From contig NZ_FZOD01000017.1 in the NCBI RefSeq assembly GCF_900188345.1, positions 1 to 64,000 on the forward strand: 64,000 bases of DNA. Direction: 5' to 3'. The notes beneath the pieces are model-generated. The model searched no databases and was not told where the DNA came from. It saw only the letters and a program-made list of their open reading frames with translations. The stretch's first letter is position 1, and each line of letters starts with the position of its first letter. Positions 40,845 to 50,207 of the stretch are shown here, in pieces. The stretch comes from Streptosporangium subroseum. GTDB taxonomy: Bacteria; Actinomycetota; Actinomycetes; Streptosporangiales; Streptosporangiaceae. Position numbers and translations under genes: made by a program.

Positions 40845-41807
40845 TCAGGAGGCCGTCAGCGACGCGAAGCGGTCGAGGTCGATGTTGCCGCCGCTGACGA
40901 TCACGCCGATCCGTCGCCCGCGCAGTTGGGCGGCGAGTTTGCGGACGGCGGCGAAACCGAGACAGCCGGTGGGCTCGACGACGATCTTCATGACGGACCC
41001 GAAGATCCTCATGCATTCGACGAGCTCGGTGTCGGTGACGGTGAGAATGTCGTTGACGTCGCGGCGGATGATGTCGAACGTGTGGGTGCCGAGGTGCTGG
41101 GTCTGCGCGCCGTCGGCGATGGTCTTCGGGGTGTCGATGTGGACGATGGCGCCCTGGCGCAGGGACCGCTGGCCGTCGTTGCCGGCTTCGGGCTCGACGC
41201 CGTACAGCTCACATCCGGGCGACAGCGCCTTGGCCGACAGCGCCGTGCCGGCGAGCAGCCCGCCGCCGCCCAGGGGCACGAAGAGCGCGTCGAGGTCGCC
41301 GACCTCGTCGAACAGCTCCCTGGCCGCGGTGCCCTGACCGGCGATCACATGGTGGTGGTCGTACGGCGGGATCAGGGTGAGGCCGCGCTCGGCGGCAAGA
41401 GCACGGCCGATCTCCTCCCGGTCCTCGGTGTAGCGGTCGTAGGTGACGACCTGCCCGCCGTAGCCTTTGGTCGCGGCCACCTTCGCGACCGGTGCGTCGT
41501 GGGGCATGACGATCGTGGCCGGGATGTCCAGCAGCCGGGCGGCCAGGGCGATCGCCTGGGCGTGGTTGCCGGAGGAGTAGGCGACCACGCCGGCGCGTCG
41601 CTGCTCGGCGGTGAACCGCGACAGGGCGTTGAACGCGCCGCGGAACTTGAAGGCGCCCATGCGCTGGAAGTTCTCGCACTTGAACACCACGTCGGCGCCG
41701 AGGTCTTCGTTGATACGGCGCGAACGCAGCACCGGCGTGCGGTGAGCGTGTGACGCGATGCGCGCGGCGGCGCTCTGGACGTCGTCGTAGGTCGGTGACT
41801 GGGGCAT
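40845..41807 (-). CDS. Threonine/serine dehydratase (PLP, fold type II)
   Basis: A 320-residue enzyme. The Schiff-base Lys lies in MGAFKFRGAFNAL, the substrate loop is SSGNHAQAIAL, and the PLP-phosphate loop is LGGGGLLAGTA. The C-terminal IGVIVSGGNID is typical. Without the ACT-like regulatory domain of IlvA it is the catabolic or serine-racemase-like form. It deaminates Thr or Ser to a 2-oxoacid and ammonia. ATG 41807 begins MPQSPTYDDVQ. The neighbourhood does not show a pathway. Confidence 0.92.
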   Translation of the reverse strand: MPQSPTYDDVQSAAARIASHAHRTPVLRSRRINEDLGADVVFKCENFQRMGAFKFRGAFNALSRFTAEQRRAGVVAYSSGNHAQAIALAARLLDIPATIVMPHDAPVAKVAATKGYGGQVVTYDRYTEDREEIGRALAAERGLTLIPPYDHHHVIAGQGTAARELFDEVGDLDALFVPLGGGGLLAGTALSAKALSPGCELYGVEPEAGNDGQRSLRQGAIVHIDTPKTIADGAQTQHLGTHTFDIIRRDVNDILTVTDTELVECMRIFGSVMKIVVEPTGCLGFAAVRKLAAQLRGRRIGVIVSGGNIDLDRFASLTAS

Positions 41808-42089
41808 TTGCCTGACTCTCTTCGGTTGGTCCGCCCGGCGCGACGCACCGGATCACCGCGCTGACGGCGCGCCGGACCAGCCCTCGGACGTACGCCCCGA
41901 CCGCCCACACGGAGATCACAGACGCCCTGACCGCGGGTGACCCGGACCATCAGGTCTACCGGCAGGACGAGGGCCACGACAAGTCCGCGGGGGACCGGCG
42001 CGCCCCGGCCGGTTCCCGCTCCGGGATGGGAACGGCGACCGGAAGGCCGCGGGCCGACGGTGACCAGGAGGCTCAGGCCGGGGTGACTT

Positions 42090-42270
42090 TTCCGGTGATC
42101 TCCGACGAGCCCGAGCACGTCGGTCGAATCGACGATCTCAACGCTTTCCAGGGCCGCCACGCGGGTCCGGATCATGTGTTCGATCAGTGGACGGCTCACG
42201 CCGAACACGATGATTCCGGAGGGCGCGGGCCGGAGGAGACGACCGTCGAGGTAGGTGCGAAGATCGGCCT
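42090..42270 (-). pseudogene. Fragment of an FAD-dependent monooxygenase/oxidoreductase
   Basis: About 60 codons on the minus strand read YLDGRLLRPAPSGIIVFGVS, then RPLIEHMIRTRVAALESVEI and VDSTDVLGLVGD. S-R-P-x-L-E-x-x-x-R-x-R-V-x-x-L is characteristic of the PHBH-like oxidoreductases just after the first FAD domain. Neither the GxGxxG loop nor the DG motif is present, and the frame is lost on the downstream side near 42090. A remnant only. Confidence 0.55.
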
Positions 42271-42555
42271 GGGCGTCCCCGCGCGGAACACCGGTCGCTG
42301 TCCATTTTAAAACTATATGTCTAATTTATGTCGATATGGTGGCCGTGTTACACCCGGGAACGGAGAGCATCCCTGATAGGTGGGCCGGCCGCCTCGTCAA
42401 CCCACTGGGCGCACCCGCGTGTGATGACGGGCCCGGTGACATCTTCCCCCATACCATGGCCATCCCAGCAGTGATCACCTTACGCTCGTCATGATCGGTC
42501 GGATACGGCCCGGCTCGCCGGGCCGCCCTCCTCTGTTATGAGCCTCGGAGTGAGC

Positions 42556-43863
42556 ATGTCTCCAGAGATCATCTCGATCCTCGTGCTGGTGGCGATGTTC
42601 GTCGTGGCCACCCTGCTGCCGGTGAACATGGGGGCGATCGCCTTCGCGGCGGCGTTCCTGGTCGGCGTCTACGTCGCGGACCTGTCCGCGGACGACATCT
42701 TCGCGGGCTTTCCCGGTGATCTGTTTCTGACGCTGGTCGGCATCACCTACCTCTTCGCCATCGCCCAGAACAACGGGACGGTGGACTGGCTCGTCCGGCT
42801 GGCCGTGCGCGGCGTCCGCGGGCGCATCGTCGCGATCCCCTGGATCATGTTCGGCGTCGCGGCCGTCCTGACCGCGATCGGAGCGGTGAGCCCGGCCGCC
42901 GTGGCCATCATCGCCCCGATCGCCCTCGGGTTCGCCGCGCAGCACCGCATCAACCCCCTGCTCATGGGCCTGATGGTCGTGCATGGGGCCCAGGCGGGAG
43001 GTTTCTCTCCCATCAGCGTCTACGGCGGGATCGTCAACCAGGTGGTCGAGCGGGCCGGGCTGCCGGACAGCACGATCGCCATCTTCCTGAGCAGCCTGGC
43101 CTTCAACACCCTGGTAGCGGTGATCATCTTCGTCCTGTTCGGCGGGCGGGAACTGCTGGGGCGTAGGGAGTCGATGGATCGGCCGGCTCAGGAAGGCGTT
43201 CGGGACAGCGCTCAGGACGAGGTCCAGGGCGGCGAGCGGGGTACGGCGCAGGCGACGCTCCTGCGTCCGACGCGTGACCAGATCCTCACCGTCGTCGGCC
43301 TGCTGGTGCTGGGCGTCGGCGCCCTCGTGTTCGAGCTCGAGGTCGGCTTCGTCTCGATCACCGTGGCGGTGCTGCTCGCGATCATCTCTCCGACGGTCCA
43401 GAAGGGAGCGGTGGACAAGATCAGCTGGTCCACCGTCCTGCTCATCACCGGTGTGGTCACCTATGTCGGAGTGCTCGAGAAGATGGGCACGATCAAGTCG
43501 GTCGGGGAGGGCGTCGCCCACATCGGCGCACCGCTGATCACCGCTCTTCTGCTCTGCTACATCGGAGCCATCGTGTCCGCCTTCGCCTCGTCGGTCGGGG
43601 TGCTCGGTTCGACGATCCCCCTGGCCGTGCCGTTCCTGCTCATGGGCGAGGTCGGCGCCGTGGGAGTGATCGCGGCGCTCGCGGTCTCCTCGACCATCGT
43701 CGACTGCAGTCCCTTCTCGACCAACGGCGCGCTGGTCCTCGCCAATGCGCAGGGAGTTGACCGGGACGCCTTCTTCCGCAAGCTGGTCGCCTACGGTGCG
43801 GTCATCACGGTGACGGCACCGCTCGCCACCTGGCTGACACTCGTACTGCCCGGCTGGCTGTGA
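42556..43863 (+). CDS. SLC13/MatC-type dicarboxylate carrier
   Basis: A 435-residue integral membrane protein with about eleven hydrophobic segments. The first half (FVVATLLPVNMGAIAFAAAF, GFPGDLFLTLVGITYLFAIA) matches the MatC N-terminal domain of malonate carriers. The ion-transporter/DASS fold repeats AIGAVSPAAVAIIAPIA and VSSTIVDCSPFSTNGAL with conserved Pro/Ser. A charged cytoplasmic loop separates the halves. Takes up malonate or another dicarboxylate. ATG 42556 has GGAG five bases upstream; ATG 42538 has none. It stands alone. Confidence 0.87.
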   Translation: MSPEIISILVLVAMFVVATLLPVNMGAIAFAAAFLVGVYVADLSADDIFAGFPGDLFLTLVGITYLFAIAQNNGTVDWLVRLAVRGVRGRIVAIPWIMFGVAAVLTAIGAVSPAAVAIIAPIALGFAAQHRINPLLMGLMVVHGAQAGGFSPISVYGGIVNQVVERAGLPDSTIAIFLSSLAFNTLVAVIIFVLFGGRELLGRRESMDRPAQEGVRDSAQDEVQGGERGTAQATLLRPTRDQILTVVGLLVLGVGALVFELEVGFVSITVAVLLAIISPTVQKGAVDKISWSTVLLITGVVTYVGVLEKMGTIKSVGEGVAHIGAPLITALLLCYIGAIVSAFASSVGVLGSTIPLAVPFLLMGEVGAVGVIAALAVSSTIVDCSPFSTNGALVLANAQGVDRDAFFRKLVAYGAVITVTAPLATWLTLVLPGWL

Positions 43864-43904
43864 GCGCGCGGGGTGTCCGCCGCGGGGGTTCGCGCCGGAG
43901 GAGC

Positions 43905-45668
43905 TCAGAGGTCCAGGACGAGATCGTCCCGGGGCTGGGAGCAGCAGATCAGGACGTCGCCCTCGGTCGGCGCCTCCACCGGTTCGGGGGAGTAGCCGAC
44001 GGCGCCGGACAGCAGGCCGCTCTCGCAGGTGTGACAGACACCGGTACGGCATGACCAGCGGGTCGGCACGTCACAGGCCTCCGCCAACTCGAGCAGGCTC
44101 GCGTACGAGGGGTCCCATTCGACGGTGAGGCCGCTGCGCGCGAACGAGATCGCCGGTCCCGGGCCGGGTGGACCCGCGGGCGGATGCACCGGCCGCGCGG
44201 CGACATCGGTAAGACCGGGCGTCAGGGCCCGCCCCGCACCGAAGATCTCCGTGTGGATCCGGGAGGGAGTGAGGCCGGCGGAGGCGAGGGCGGCGGGAAG
44301 CTCGTGCATGAACGCCGGAGGGCCACAGAGGTAGGCGTCGGCCGCCCGGGGAACCCGGAGGCCGTCGAGCAGGTCGGCCGATATCCGTCCCGCGGTCTCG
44401 TAGTCGACTCCCCGGCGGTCATCGGGCGCCGGACGGCTGTAGCAAACGTACTCGTGGGCGTTCGGGAGCCGGGCCAGCAGGTCGCGGCTCTCCTGCGCGA
44501 AGGGGTGCTCGGCGCCGTCGCGTGTCCCGTACAGCCACCACACCTCACGCGGGTCGCGGGCGGCGGCCAGCGCGTGCAGCATGGCCAGGACGGGAGTGGC
44601 TCCGATGCCGGCGGACACCAGCAGGACCGGCGAGTCACCGGCCCGCAGGGTGAAGACGCCCCTGGGGGCCGCGACGTCGAGAACGTCGCCGACGCGCAGG
44701 TGAGCGCGGAGATAGCCGCTGGCGACGCCCCGCGGTTCCTGCTTCACGCTGATGCGATACCACGCGGACCCCGGGCGGCCGGACATCGAGTAACTGCGGA
44801 TGACCGGGGGACCGGCGGTGTCCGGGCGCATCCGGAAGGTGAGGAACTGCCCCGGCAGCGCCGCCGGCAGCGGCGCTCCGTCGACGGCGGCCAGCGTCAG
44901 CGAGAACACGCTTCTGCTCTCCGCGTCGATGCGGGCGACCTTCAGCGGCCGGAACCCGTCCCAGGCGGGCGGCGGACCGGTGGAGGCCAGTCCCGCGTTG
45001 CCCGCCGGTTTCCCCGGGACGCCTTCGGCCTGGTCGAGCAGTGCCTGCAGGGAGCCCTTCCATCCCGGGCTGAGGGCGGGAACGCGCAGCGCCCGGGCGA
45101 GCTGGTCGCGGGGGTGGCCGGGCAGGTACAGCAGGGCGTCGATCTCCGCGACGGTCACGCCCTCCGGGCCGGAGGCGACCTTGACGATCTCTTCTCCCGC
45201 CTCCACGCGTCCCTCGGTGAGGACCCGGAGGTAGAACCCGGGACGCCGGTGGGACACCAGCAGGGAGGGCATCCGGGGCTCATCCATCCGCAGGCCCACC
45301 CGGTAGCAGGTGACGCGCGGCTGAGTGACCTCGAACACCGCCTCGCCGATCCGGTATTGGTCTCCGATGCACACCTCGTCGTCCGGCAGCCCGTCGACGG
45401 TGAAGTTCTCCCCGAACTGCCCGTAGACGAAGTCGTCGCGTCCGAACTGCTCCTGCCAGTGGCGGTAGGAGTCGATCTGGTAGACCAGCACCGCGCGGTG
45501 CTCACCGCCGTGTCCGGCGAGGTCTCCCTGCCCGTCCCCGTCGATGTTGAGCCGGCGCACCATCCGGGGACCGGTGACGGCCTGCTTCCACACGCCGGTG
45601 TACACGTTCCTGCCCTGCCAGGGGACGTCCTGCGGCAGACCGACGTTGACCGCCAGCAGCTTGGCCAT
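43905..45668 (-). CDS. MOSC domain - flavin reductase - [2Fe-2S] ferredoxin fusion protein
   Basis: A 587-residue three-part protein. Residues 1-220: MOSC plus 3-alpha domain of YiiM type (VTCYRVGLRMDEPRMPSLLV with the candidate Moco Cys). About 240-470: FAD- and NAD-binding domains (RSYSMSGRPGSAWY for FAD; VLLVSAGIGATPVLAMLHAL; YLCGPPAFMHE). About 505-587: plant-type ferredoxin, CRTGVCHTCESG plus a distal ICC. It should carry electrons from NAD(P)H through FAD and Fe-S to a molybdenum site on the MOSC domain, reducing N-hydroxylated compounds or similar. All three domains look complete. ATG 45668. Divergent from a TetR gene 370 bases away. Confidence 0.92.
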   Translation of the reverse strand: MAKLLAVNVGLPQDVPWQGRNVYTGVWKQAVTGPRMVRRLNIDGDGQGDLAGHGGEHRAVLVYQIDSYRHWQEQFGRDDFVYGQFGENFTVDGLPDDEVCIGDQYRIGEAVFEVTQPRVTCYRVGLRMDEPRMPSLLVSHRRPGFYLRVLTEGRVEAGEEIVKVASGPEGVTVAEIDALLYLPGHPRDQLARALRVPALSPGWKGSLQALLDQAEGVPGKPAGNAGLASTGPPPAWDGFRPLKVARIDAESRSVFSLTLAAVDGAPLPAALPGQFLTFRMRPDTAGPPVIRSYSMSGRPGSAWYRISVKQEPRGVASGYLRAHLRVGDVLDVAAPRGVFTLRAGDSPVLLVSAGIGATPVLAMLHALAAARDPREVWWLYGTRDGAEHPFAQESRDLLARLPNAHEYVCYSRPAPDDRRGVDYETAGRISADLLDGLRVPRAADAYLCGPPAFMHELPAALASAGLTPSRIHTEIFGAGRALTPGLTDVAARPVHPPAGPPGPGPAISFARSGLTVEWDPSYASLLELAEACDVPTRWSCRTGVCHTCESGLLSGAVGYSPEPVEAPTEGDVLICCSQPRDDLVLDL

Positions 45669-45819
45669 TGGGTCCTCCCCACGTCAGGGTTTTCCGTCCG
45701 GGTGGTTCGGCCGCGCAACGCAAGAAGGGCCCGAAACGTGCGCCCGATCATTGTATTTCACATGTTTCCGCAGCTCAGGGCTTGGGGGTGGCGATGTGGC
45801 CGCCGCGCTCCGGCGGAAG

Positions 45820-45872
45820 TTCGGCTGCCGGCCGACGCCGGAGGAGGCGCCGCTGATGAGCCAGGTCTCCAT
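45820..45872 (-). pseudogene. Start of a short-chain dehydrogenase, truncated after the Gly motif
   Basis: An ATG at 45872 gives METWLISGASSGVGRQ, the standard first strand and GxxxGxG loop of classical SDR enzymes. The frame then loses all similarity. It points away from the TetR gene at 46041, the common TetR/SDR divergent arrangement, so I read it as what is left of the TetR target. Short, hence low confidence. Confidence 0.4.
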
Positions 45873-45992
45873 GCCTCGGAGGTCGCAGGCCACGAGTGGT
45901 CGTGAGGCGGTAAACCATCCTTGCGAGCGCCGGCCACGAGTGATCGTAAGGACATGAGGCCGTGAGTCACCCTCGCGGTCGTCGGGGCCGGC

Positions 45993-46021
45993 TTGACACA
46001 GCTAAGACGACCGACCATATT
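45993..46021 (+). promoter_or_regulatory. Promoter of the TetR gene at 46041
   Basis: TTGACA at 45993-45998 is a perfect -35 box. After 17 bases comes CATATT (46016-46021), a moderate -10 match. The TetR start lies 20 bases further, with GGGAGG between. Confidence 0.6.
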
Positions 46022-46040
46022 AGAGCGGGAGGTGGCGACC

Positions 46041-46616
46041 ATGGCCAGGCAGAGCATGCGCGAGGAGATCGTCGAAGCGGGGCTGGAGCAGTTCCACACC
46101 CATGGCTACAGCGCGGCCGGGGTGAAGGACATCACCGATGCGGCCGGCGTGCCGAAGGGGTCGTTCTACAACCACTTCACCAGCAAGGAAGCACTGGCCG
46201 TCGTGGCCATACAGCGCTACGGCGACGGGCTCCGCCTGCGAGAACTCGCCGACAGCGGCGTCGACCCCCTGACACGCCTGCGGGAGCACTTCGAGTTCCT
46301 CCGTGACGAGAACCTGCACCGGGGGATCACGCGAGGGTGCCTCATCGGCAACTTCTGCACCGAGATCGCCGATCACAGCGAGGTGATCCGCGAGGCCGCA
46401 CAGGACAGCCTCCATCGGTGGGCCGCCCTGATCACGGCGGCGCTCGCCGAGGCCCAGGGTGCCGGGACGGTGCGCGCCGATCTCAACCCCGAGACGACGG
46501 CACGTTTTGTCCTCAACGCCTGGGAGGGCACGCTCATCGCGGCTCGCGCCGACCGCTCGGCGGACGCCTTCGACCCCTTCTTCGATCTCGTGTTCGGTAC
46601 GCTGCTCGCCGGCTGA
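46041..46616 (+). CDS. TetR/AcrR-family transcriptional regulator (YcdC/NemR-like)
   Basis: A 191-residue regulator. HTH: REEIVEAGLEQFHTHGYSAA and ITDAAGVPKGSFYNHFTSKE. The C-terminal domain contains GCLIGNFCTEIADHSEVIRE with a cysteine pair, as in AcrR-like sensors of electrophiles such as NemR. ATG 46041 has GGGAGG eight bases upstream. The remnant SDR gene on the divergent side may have been its target. Ligand unknown. Confidence 0.9.
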   Translation: MARQSMREEIVEAGLEQFHTHGYSAAGVKDITDAAGVPKGSFYNHFTSKEALAVVAIQRYGDGLRLRELADSGVDPLTRLREHFEFLRDENLHRGITRGCLIGNFCTEIADHSEVIREAAQDSLHRWAALITAALAEAQGAGTVRADLNPETTARFVLNAWEGTLIAARADRSADAFDPFFDLVFGTLLAG

Positions 46617-46643
46617 CGAGGTTCGACGCGAGATCTCGACGCC

Positions 46644-46670
46644 TCCCGGGGTTCGCGGGATTCCCCGGGA
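46644..46670. terminator. Stem-loop between convergent TetR and ECF genes
   Basis: TCCCGGGG (46644-46651) pairs with CCCCGGGA (46663-46670) around an 11-base loop, between stops at 46616 and 46711. Confidence 0.5.
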
Positions 46671-46710
46671 CGGCGGACGCCCGGTCCTTCCTGCTCGCGG
46701 AGGCCGGATC

Positions 46711-47652
46711 TCAGAGTGTGGGCCTCGCCGGCCGCGGATGAAACAGCCGCAGCCGCCGGACCCGTTCGTCGCGCAAGAGATGCAGCCAGACCACGCCGGG
46801 CGGGCAGTGATTCGGATTCTCCGGCGAGTTGATCAGCTCGGCCTCCCAGATCATCAGGTCCCCGCTCGACACCACGTTGACGATGCGCTGCCGTACGCCG
46901 TGCGCCAGGTCGGACTCCATTCCCCGGATCATGAAGTCCTGGTCGCCCAGCCGCCGGCCGTCGGGCCCGATGAACTCGGCGTCGGGCCGCCAGCGTTCCT
47001 TCACGGCGTCGGCGAACGCGCCCCGGCGCGATGCCGCCAGCATCTCCTCGGCCTCCCGCCGCCGAACGTCGTTCAACGACGCGGCGTCGTCGTGCACCAG
47101 GTCGGCCGTGTCCACCAGGGCTGTGGCGAGCTTGGTCCTGGCCTGGCTCAGCCGGCTGCGGACGGTGCCGACCGGCACCCCGCACAGCGCGGCGATCTGC
47201 TCATAAGATGAGACATCGCTGAAATACCGCAGCAGGGCCGTCAGACGCACCGGTTCGGATAGCTCGCTCAGCGCGTGCCAGACCCAGTCCCGCAGCGACC
47301 GGCTCTCCAGCAGCTCCTCCGGCGTCGGTTCGCCGGAGGGCAGCGCCAGCGCCTCCACGTCGCCCAGCAGTACGGCGCGCGACGCCCGCAGCCGCATCCG
47401 GCAACCGTTCCGCACGATCGCCCGCAGCCATGGGCCCACGGCCGCCGGATCACGCAGCTCGCCGATCCGCCGCACCGCCACCAGCATGGCGTCCTGGACG
47501 GCGTCCTCGGCGTCGGGCCCGTACCCGAGCATGCTCAGCGCGACCGCCTGCATGCCGGCCAGGTGCCGCGACATCAGCAGCCCCAGGCACGTCGCGTCTC
47601 CGGACTGGGCGGCGAACACCAGCTCAACGTCCGACTCCGGGTTCGATGGCAC
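46711..47652 (-). CDS. ECF sigma factor with C-terminal SnoaL-like domain
   Basis: A 313-residue sigma-70 family protein. Region 2: GYGPDAEDAVQDAMLVAVRR; region 4: YEQIAALCGVPVGTVRSRLS with the DNA-recognition helix. Residues 190 to 313 form a SnoaL/NTF2-like domain (AFADAVKERWRPDAEFIGPD), which in such sigma factors replaces a separate anti-sigma by acting on the core in cis. No anti-sigma gene is adjacent, in agreement. GTG 47652 has AAGGAG about ten bases upstream. Target genes unknown. Confidence 0.88.
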   Translation of the reverse strand: MPSNPESDVELVFAAQSGDATCLGLLMSRHLAGMQAVALSMLGYGPDAEDAVQDAMLVAVRRIGELRDPAAVGPWLRAIVRNGCRMRLRASRAVLLGDVEALALPSGEPTPEELLESRSLRDWVWHALSELSEPVRLTALLRYFSDVSSYEQIAALCGVPVGTVRSRLSQARTKLATALVDTADLVHDDAASLNDVRRREAEEMLAASRRGAFADAVKERWRPDAEFIGPDGRRLGDQDFMIRGMESDLAHGVRQRIVNVVSSGDLMIWEAELINSPENPNHCPPGVVWLHLLRDERVRRLRLFHPRPARPTL

Positions 47653-48114
47653 ACCGTTCTCCTTTCGGGCGCACTGAGCGCTCTCAACGAGATGCGGCGG
47701 CGGCCGGGAAAGTTCGACGACCCGGGCCGTGATTTTCGATTCCCGTGCCCGGTTCCGGCCCGCGCCGCTCTCTCCTCGGCGGTGCGTGCTCTTCCTCGGC
47801 CGGCGTGATCGACATCGGGGGTAGGCCAGGCAAGCCCACAGAGGATATCAATCGGCCGCAATCACAGGTTCACCGTGATGGACGCTCTGGAGGCCCATGC
47901 CGACCGGCTTCGCCGGGTCCGGGTGCACCGGATGGACGCGTTCGGGGAACGCGCCTCCATCCGTGGCGCGGGCGCAGCCCGTACCAGCGCGCCCGCGCGT
48001 TGATCGCTGTTGCGCATCCCGATCACCGTGACCGGTGCCGGCACGACGCCTACGCGGCCGGGCTGCCGCACCGATGTGGTCGGCGCCCATGATCCTGCCC
48101 GGCCGCGTGGCACG
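47653..48114. other. Intergenic stretch without a recognised gene
   Basis: About 460 bases between the ECF gene start and the S9 peptidase stop. A plus-strand frame from 47878 (MDALEAHADRLRRVRVHRMD) looks coding-like for some 40 codons but has no RBS, stops at 48003 and matches nothing I know. The ECF promoter should lie near 47660-47720. Confidence 0.4.
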
Positions 48115-50052
48115 TCACCGATCCGGGGCCGGGTCGCCGAGCCATCTGCCGAACCAGGCGCGGGTGCGCCGGAGCACGTCGAGCTGATGGTTGCGTTCCC
48201 TGAACGAGTGTCCCTCGCGCGGGTAGACGACGAACTCGTGCTCGACGTCAAAATGACGCAGCGCGCGGTGGAAGAACGTCGCCTGGGCGAGTGGCACGTT
48301 CGTGTCGTTCTCGCCGTGCAGGATCAGCACCGGGGTGCGGATTTTCGAGGCGAACGAGATCGGGCTGAGCCGGTCGTGGGGGTGTGGGCCGGGCCCCTCC
48401 CAGCCGACACTGCCGCCGAGCCCCGCCTCCAGGATGCCCCCCTCGCCGGTGGCGACGAGCATTCCCCAGTCGCTGATCCCGGCGCCCACCAGTGCGGCCT
48501 TGAACCGATTGGTCTGCCCGATCGCCCAGGCGGCCATGAACCCGCCGTGGCTCCCTCCGCCGATCCCGAGCCGGTCCGGGTCCGCGACGCCCTCGGCGAT
48601 CAGCAGGTCGATCCCACCGAGGATGTCGGTCCATTCCTCCATGCCGACCGCGCCCGCGACGGTCGCCGCGAAGTCGTGCCCGTGGCCCTCGCCGCCGCGC
48701 GGGTTGGGCAGGAAGACCGCGTATCCCGCGGTCGCCAGCCACTGACCCGACGGGTTCGCGCTGAGCATGAACTGGTCGGGGTGCCTGTGGTAGGGGCCGC
48801 CGTGCACCAGCGTGATGAGCGGGAAGGGGCCGTCGTCGCGGCTCCGCCCGACCGGCAGGATCAGCAGCCCGTCGAGGACGAGTCCGTCGGACGCCTTGTA
48901 GGAGAGACGTTCCTGGGTTCCCCACCTGACCTGGCGCAGCTCCGGCCTGGTGTCGCTGAGCCGGATGAGCGGTCCGGCGGGCGGTCCGGCGTGAACGTTC
49001 TTCGGCTCGTAGGAGGTGCTCGCCACCACGGCGACGACCTCGCCCGAGCGGCTCACGGTGAGCGAGTCGGCGAAACCATCCATGGAGAACACCGGCTGGA
49101 ACCGCCGCGCCTCGGGGTCGAGCCGGTAGATCGCGGTGTCGAGCCCGTCGGCGAACAGCGCCAGTGGAGGGCTGCCCGTGACCTGCGCGAGGCCGGACGG
49201 GCAGACCGTCATGCCGATGGTCAGGTTGCGATGTTCCCCCGCGGCACCCGTCTCGGGAACGGTGACGTCGAAGACGGCCAGGCCTCCGACCGGGCTGGGC
49301 GGGGTCACCGCCAGGTAGATCAGATGCCAGGCGCCGTCGGTGTTCCACCAGGCCGGCGAGAACGCCTGCAACTCGGTCCGGCCGAGATCCTGGACCTTCC
49401 CGGTCTCCGGGTCGACCACGTGCAACTCGGAGGCGAAGCTGACGGGGTCGCCGTCCGGGGCGGCCCAGCTGAGCACCGCGAGCGGGCCGCCGTCCGGTCG
49501 CTGGACCACCTCGACGACGTGCCTGTCGCCGAGCCCGTCCACCACCCGGAGCTCTCCGGTGCCAAGGTCGAGCAGTCGCAGGCGGTCGTAGGGCACCCGC
49601 TCTCCCCACACCTTGGCGTCGTCGCGCTCGCTCTCCCTGCGCTCGTCCTCCTCGGTCGGCTCGTCCGCGGCGATCACGGCGACCAGGTGGGCGTCACCGA
49701 GCGGGAGGTGATCGGAGATCCCGCCCTTCCAGGCGGTCAGGGCCTCGGCCTCCCCGCCGTCGAGCGATATCCGGTGCAGCTGGGGGACGCCCCGCTCCCT
49801 CCGATCCGAGGCGAAGAAGAGCGACGCCGAATCCGGCGCCCACCGCGGGACGGAGTCGTTCGCCGTCCCCGCGGTCAACTTCCTGGGCGGTGAGCTCCCA
49901 TCGGCGGCGGCGACCCAGAGCGCGCTGACCGGGTGTTTCTCCCGCATGCCGATCGGGGCGACCGCGTAGGCGACCCAGCGGCCGTCCGGGGAGATCACCG
50001 GATGCAGGGGAACGGCTCCGTCCACGACCATCTGCGGTGTGGCCTCTGTCAT
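48115..50052 (-). CDS. S9 family (prolyl oligopeptidase-like) peptidase
   Basis: A 645-residue cytoplasmic serine peptidase. Residues 1-380 form a seven-bladed propeller of TolB/DPP-like repeats (LHPVISPDGRWVAYAV, VPRWAPDSASLFFASD). The C-terminal alpha/beta hydrolase carries GIGGGSHGGFMA (Ser), LHGENDTNVP (Asp) and PREGHSF (His). It cleaves small peptides, often after Pro or as an acylaminoacyl-peptidase. ATG 50052 (MTEATPQMV) has GGGGGAAAG upstream; ATG 50067 is possible. Confidence 0.93.
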   Translation of the reverse strand: MTEATPQMVVDGAVPLHPVISPDGRWVAYAVAPIGMREKHPVSALWVAAADGSSPPRKLTAGTANDSVPRWAPDSASLFFASDRRERGVPQLHRISLDGGEAEALTAWKGGISDHLPLGDAHLVAVIAADEPTEEDERRESERDDAKVWGERVPYDRLRLLDLGTGELRVVDGLGDRHVVEVVQRPDGGPLAVLSWAAPDGDPVSFASELHVVDPETGKVQDLGRTELQAFSPAWWNTDGAWHLIYLAVTPPSPVGGLAVFDVTVPETGAAGEHRNLTIGMTVCPSGLAQVTGSPPLALFADGLDTAIYRLDPEARRFQPVFSMDGFADSLTVSRSGEVVAVVASTSYEPKNVHAGPPAGPLIRLSDTRPELRQVRWGTQERLSYKASDGLVLDGLLILPVGRSRDDGPFPLITLVHGGPYHRHPDQFMLSANPSGQWLATAGYAVFLPNPRGGEGHGHDFAATVAGAVGMEEWTDILGGIDLLIAEGVADPDRLGIGGGSHGGFMAAWAIGQTNRFKAALVGAGISDWGMLVATGEGGILEAGLGGSVGWEGPGPHPHDRLSPISFASKIRTPVLILHGENDTNVPLAQATFFHRALRHFDVEHEFVVYPREGHSFRERNHQLDVLRRTRAWFGRWLGDPAPDR

Positions 50053-50207
50053 CGGGCTTTCCCCCATCAAGATCAGTAATGTTCCGCACATCCTGTCACG
50101 GCGGAAACTCGACGCCACCGAGTCCGGCGCACACCTCTGCCGGGCGGTCCGGCGCGGACCGCCCGGCCGTCGGGCGGTCCGGCACCGCCCGGCTGGTCGG
50201 CCGCGTC

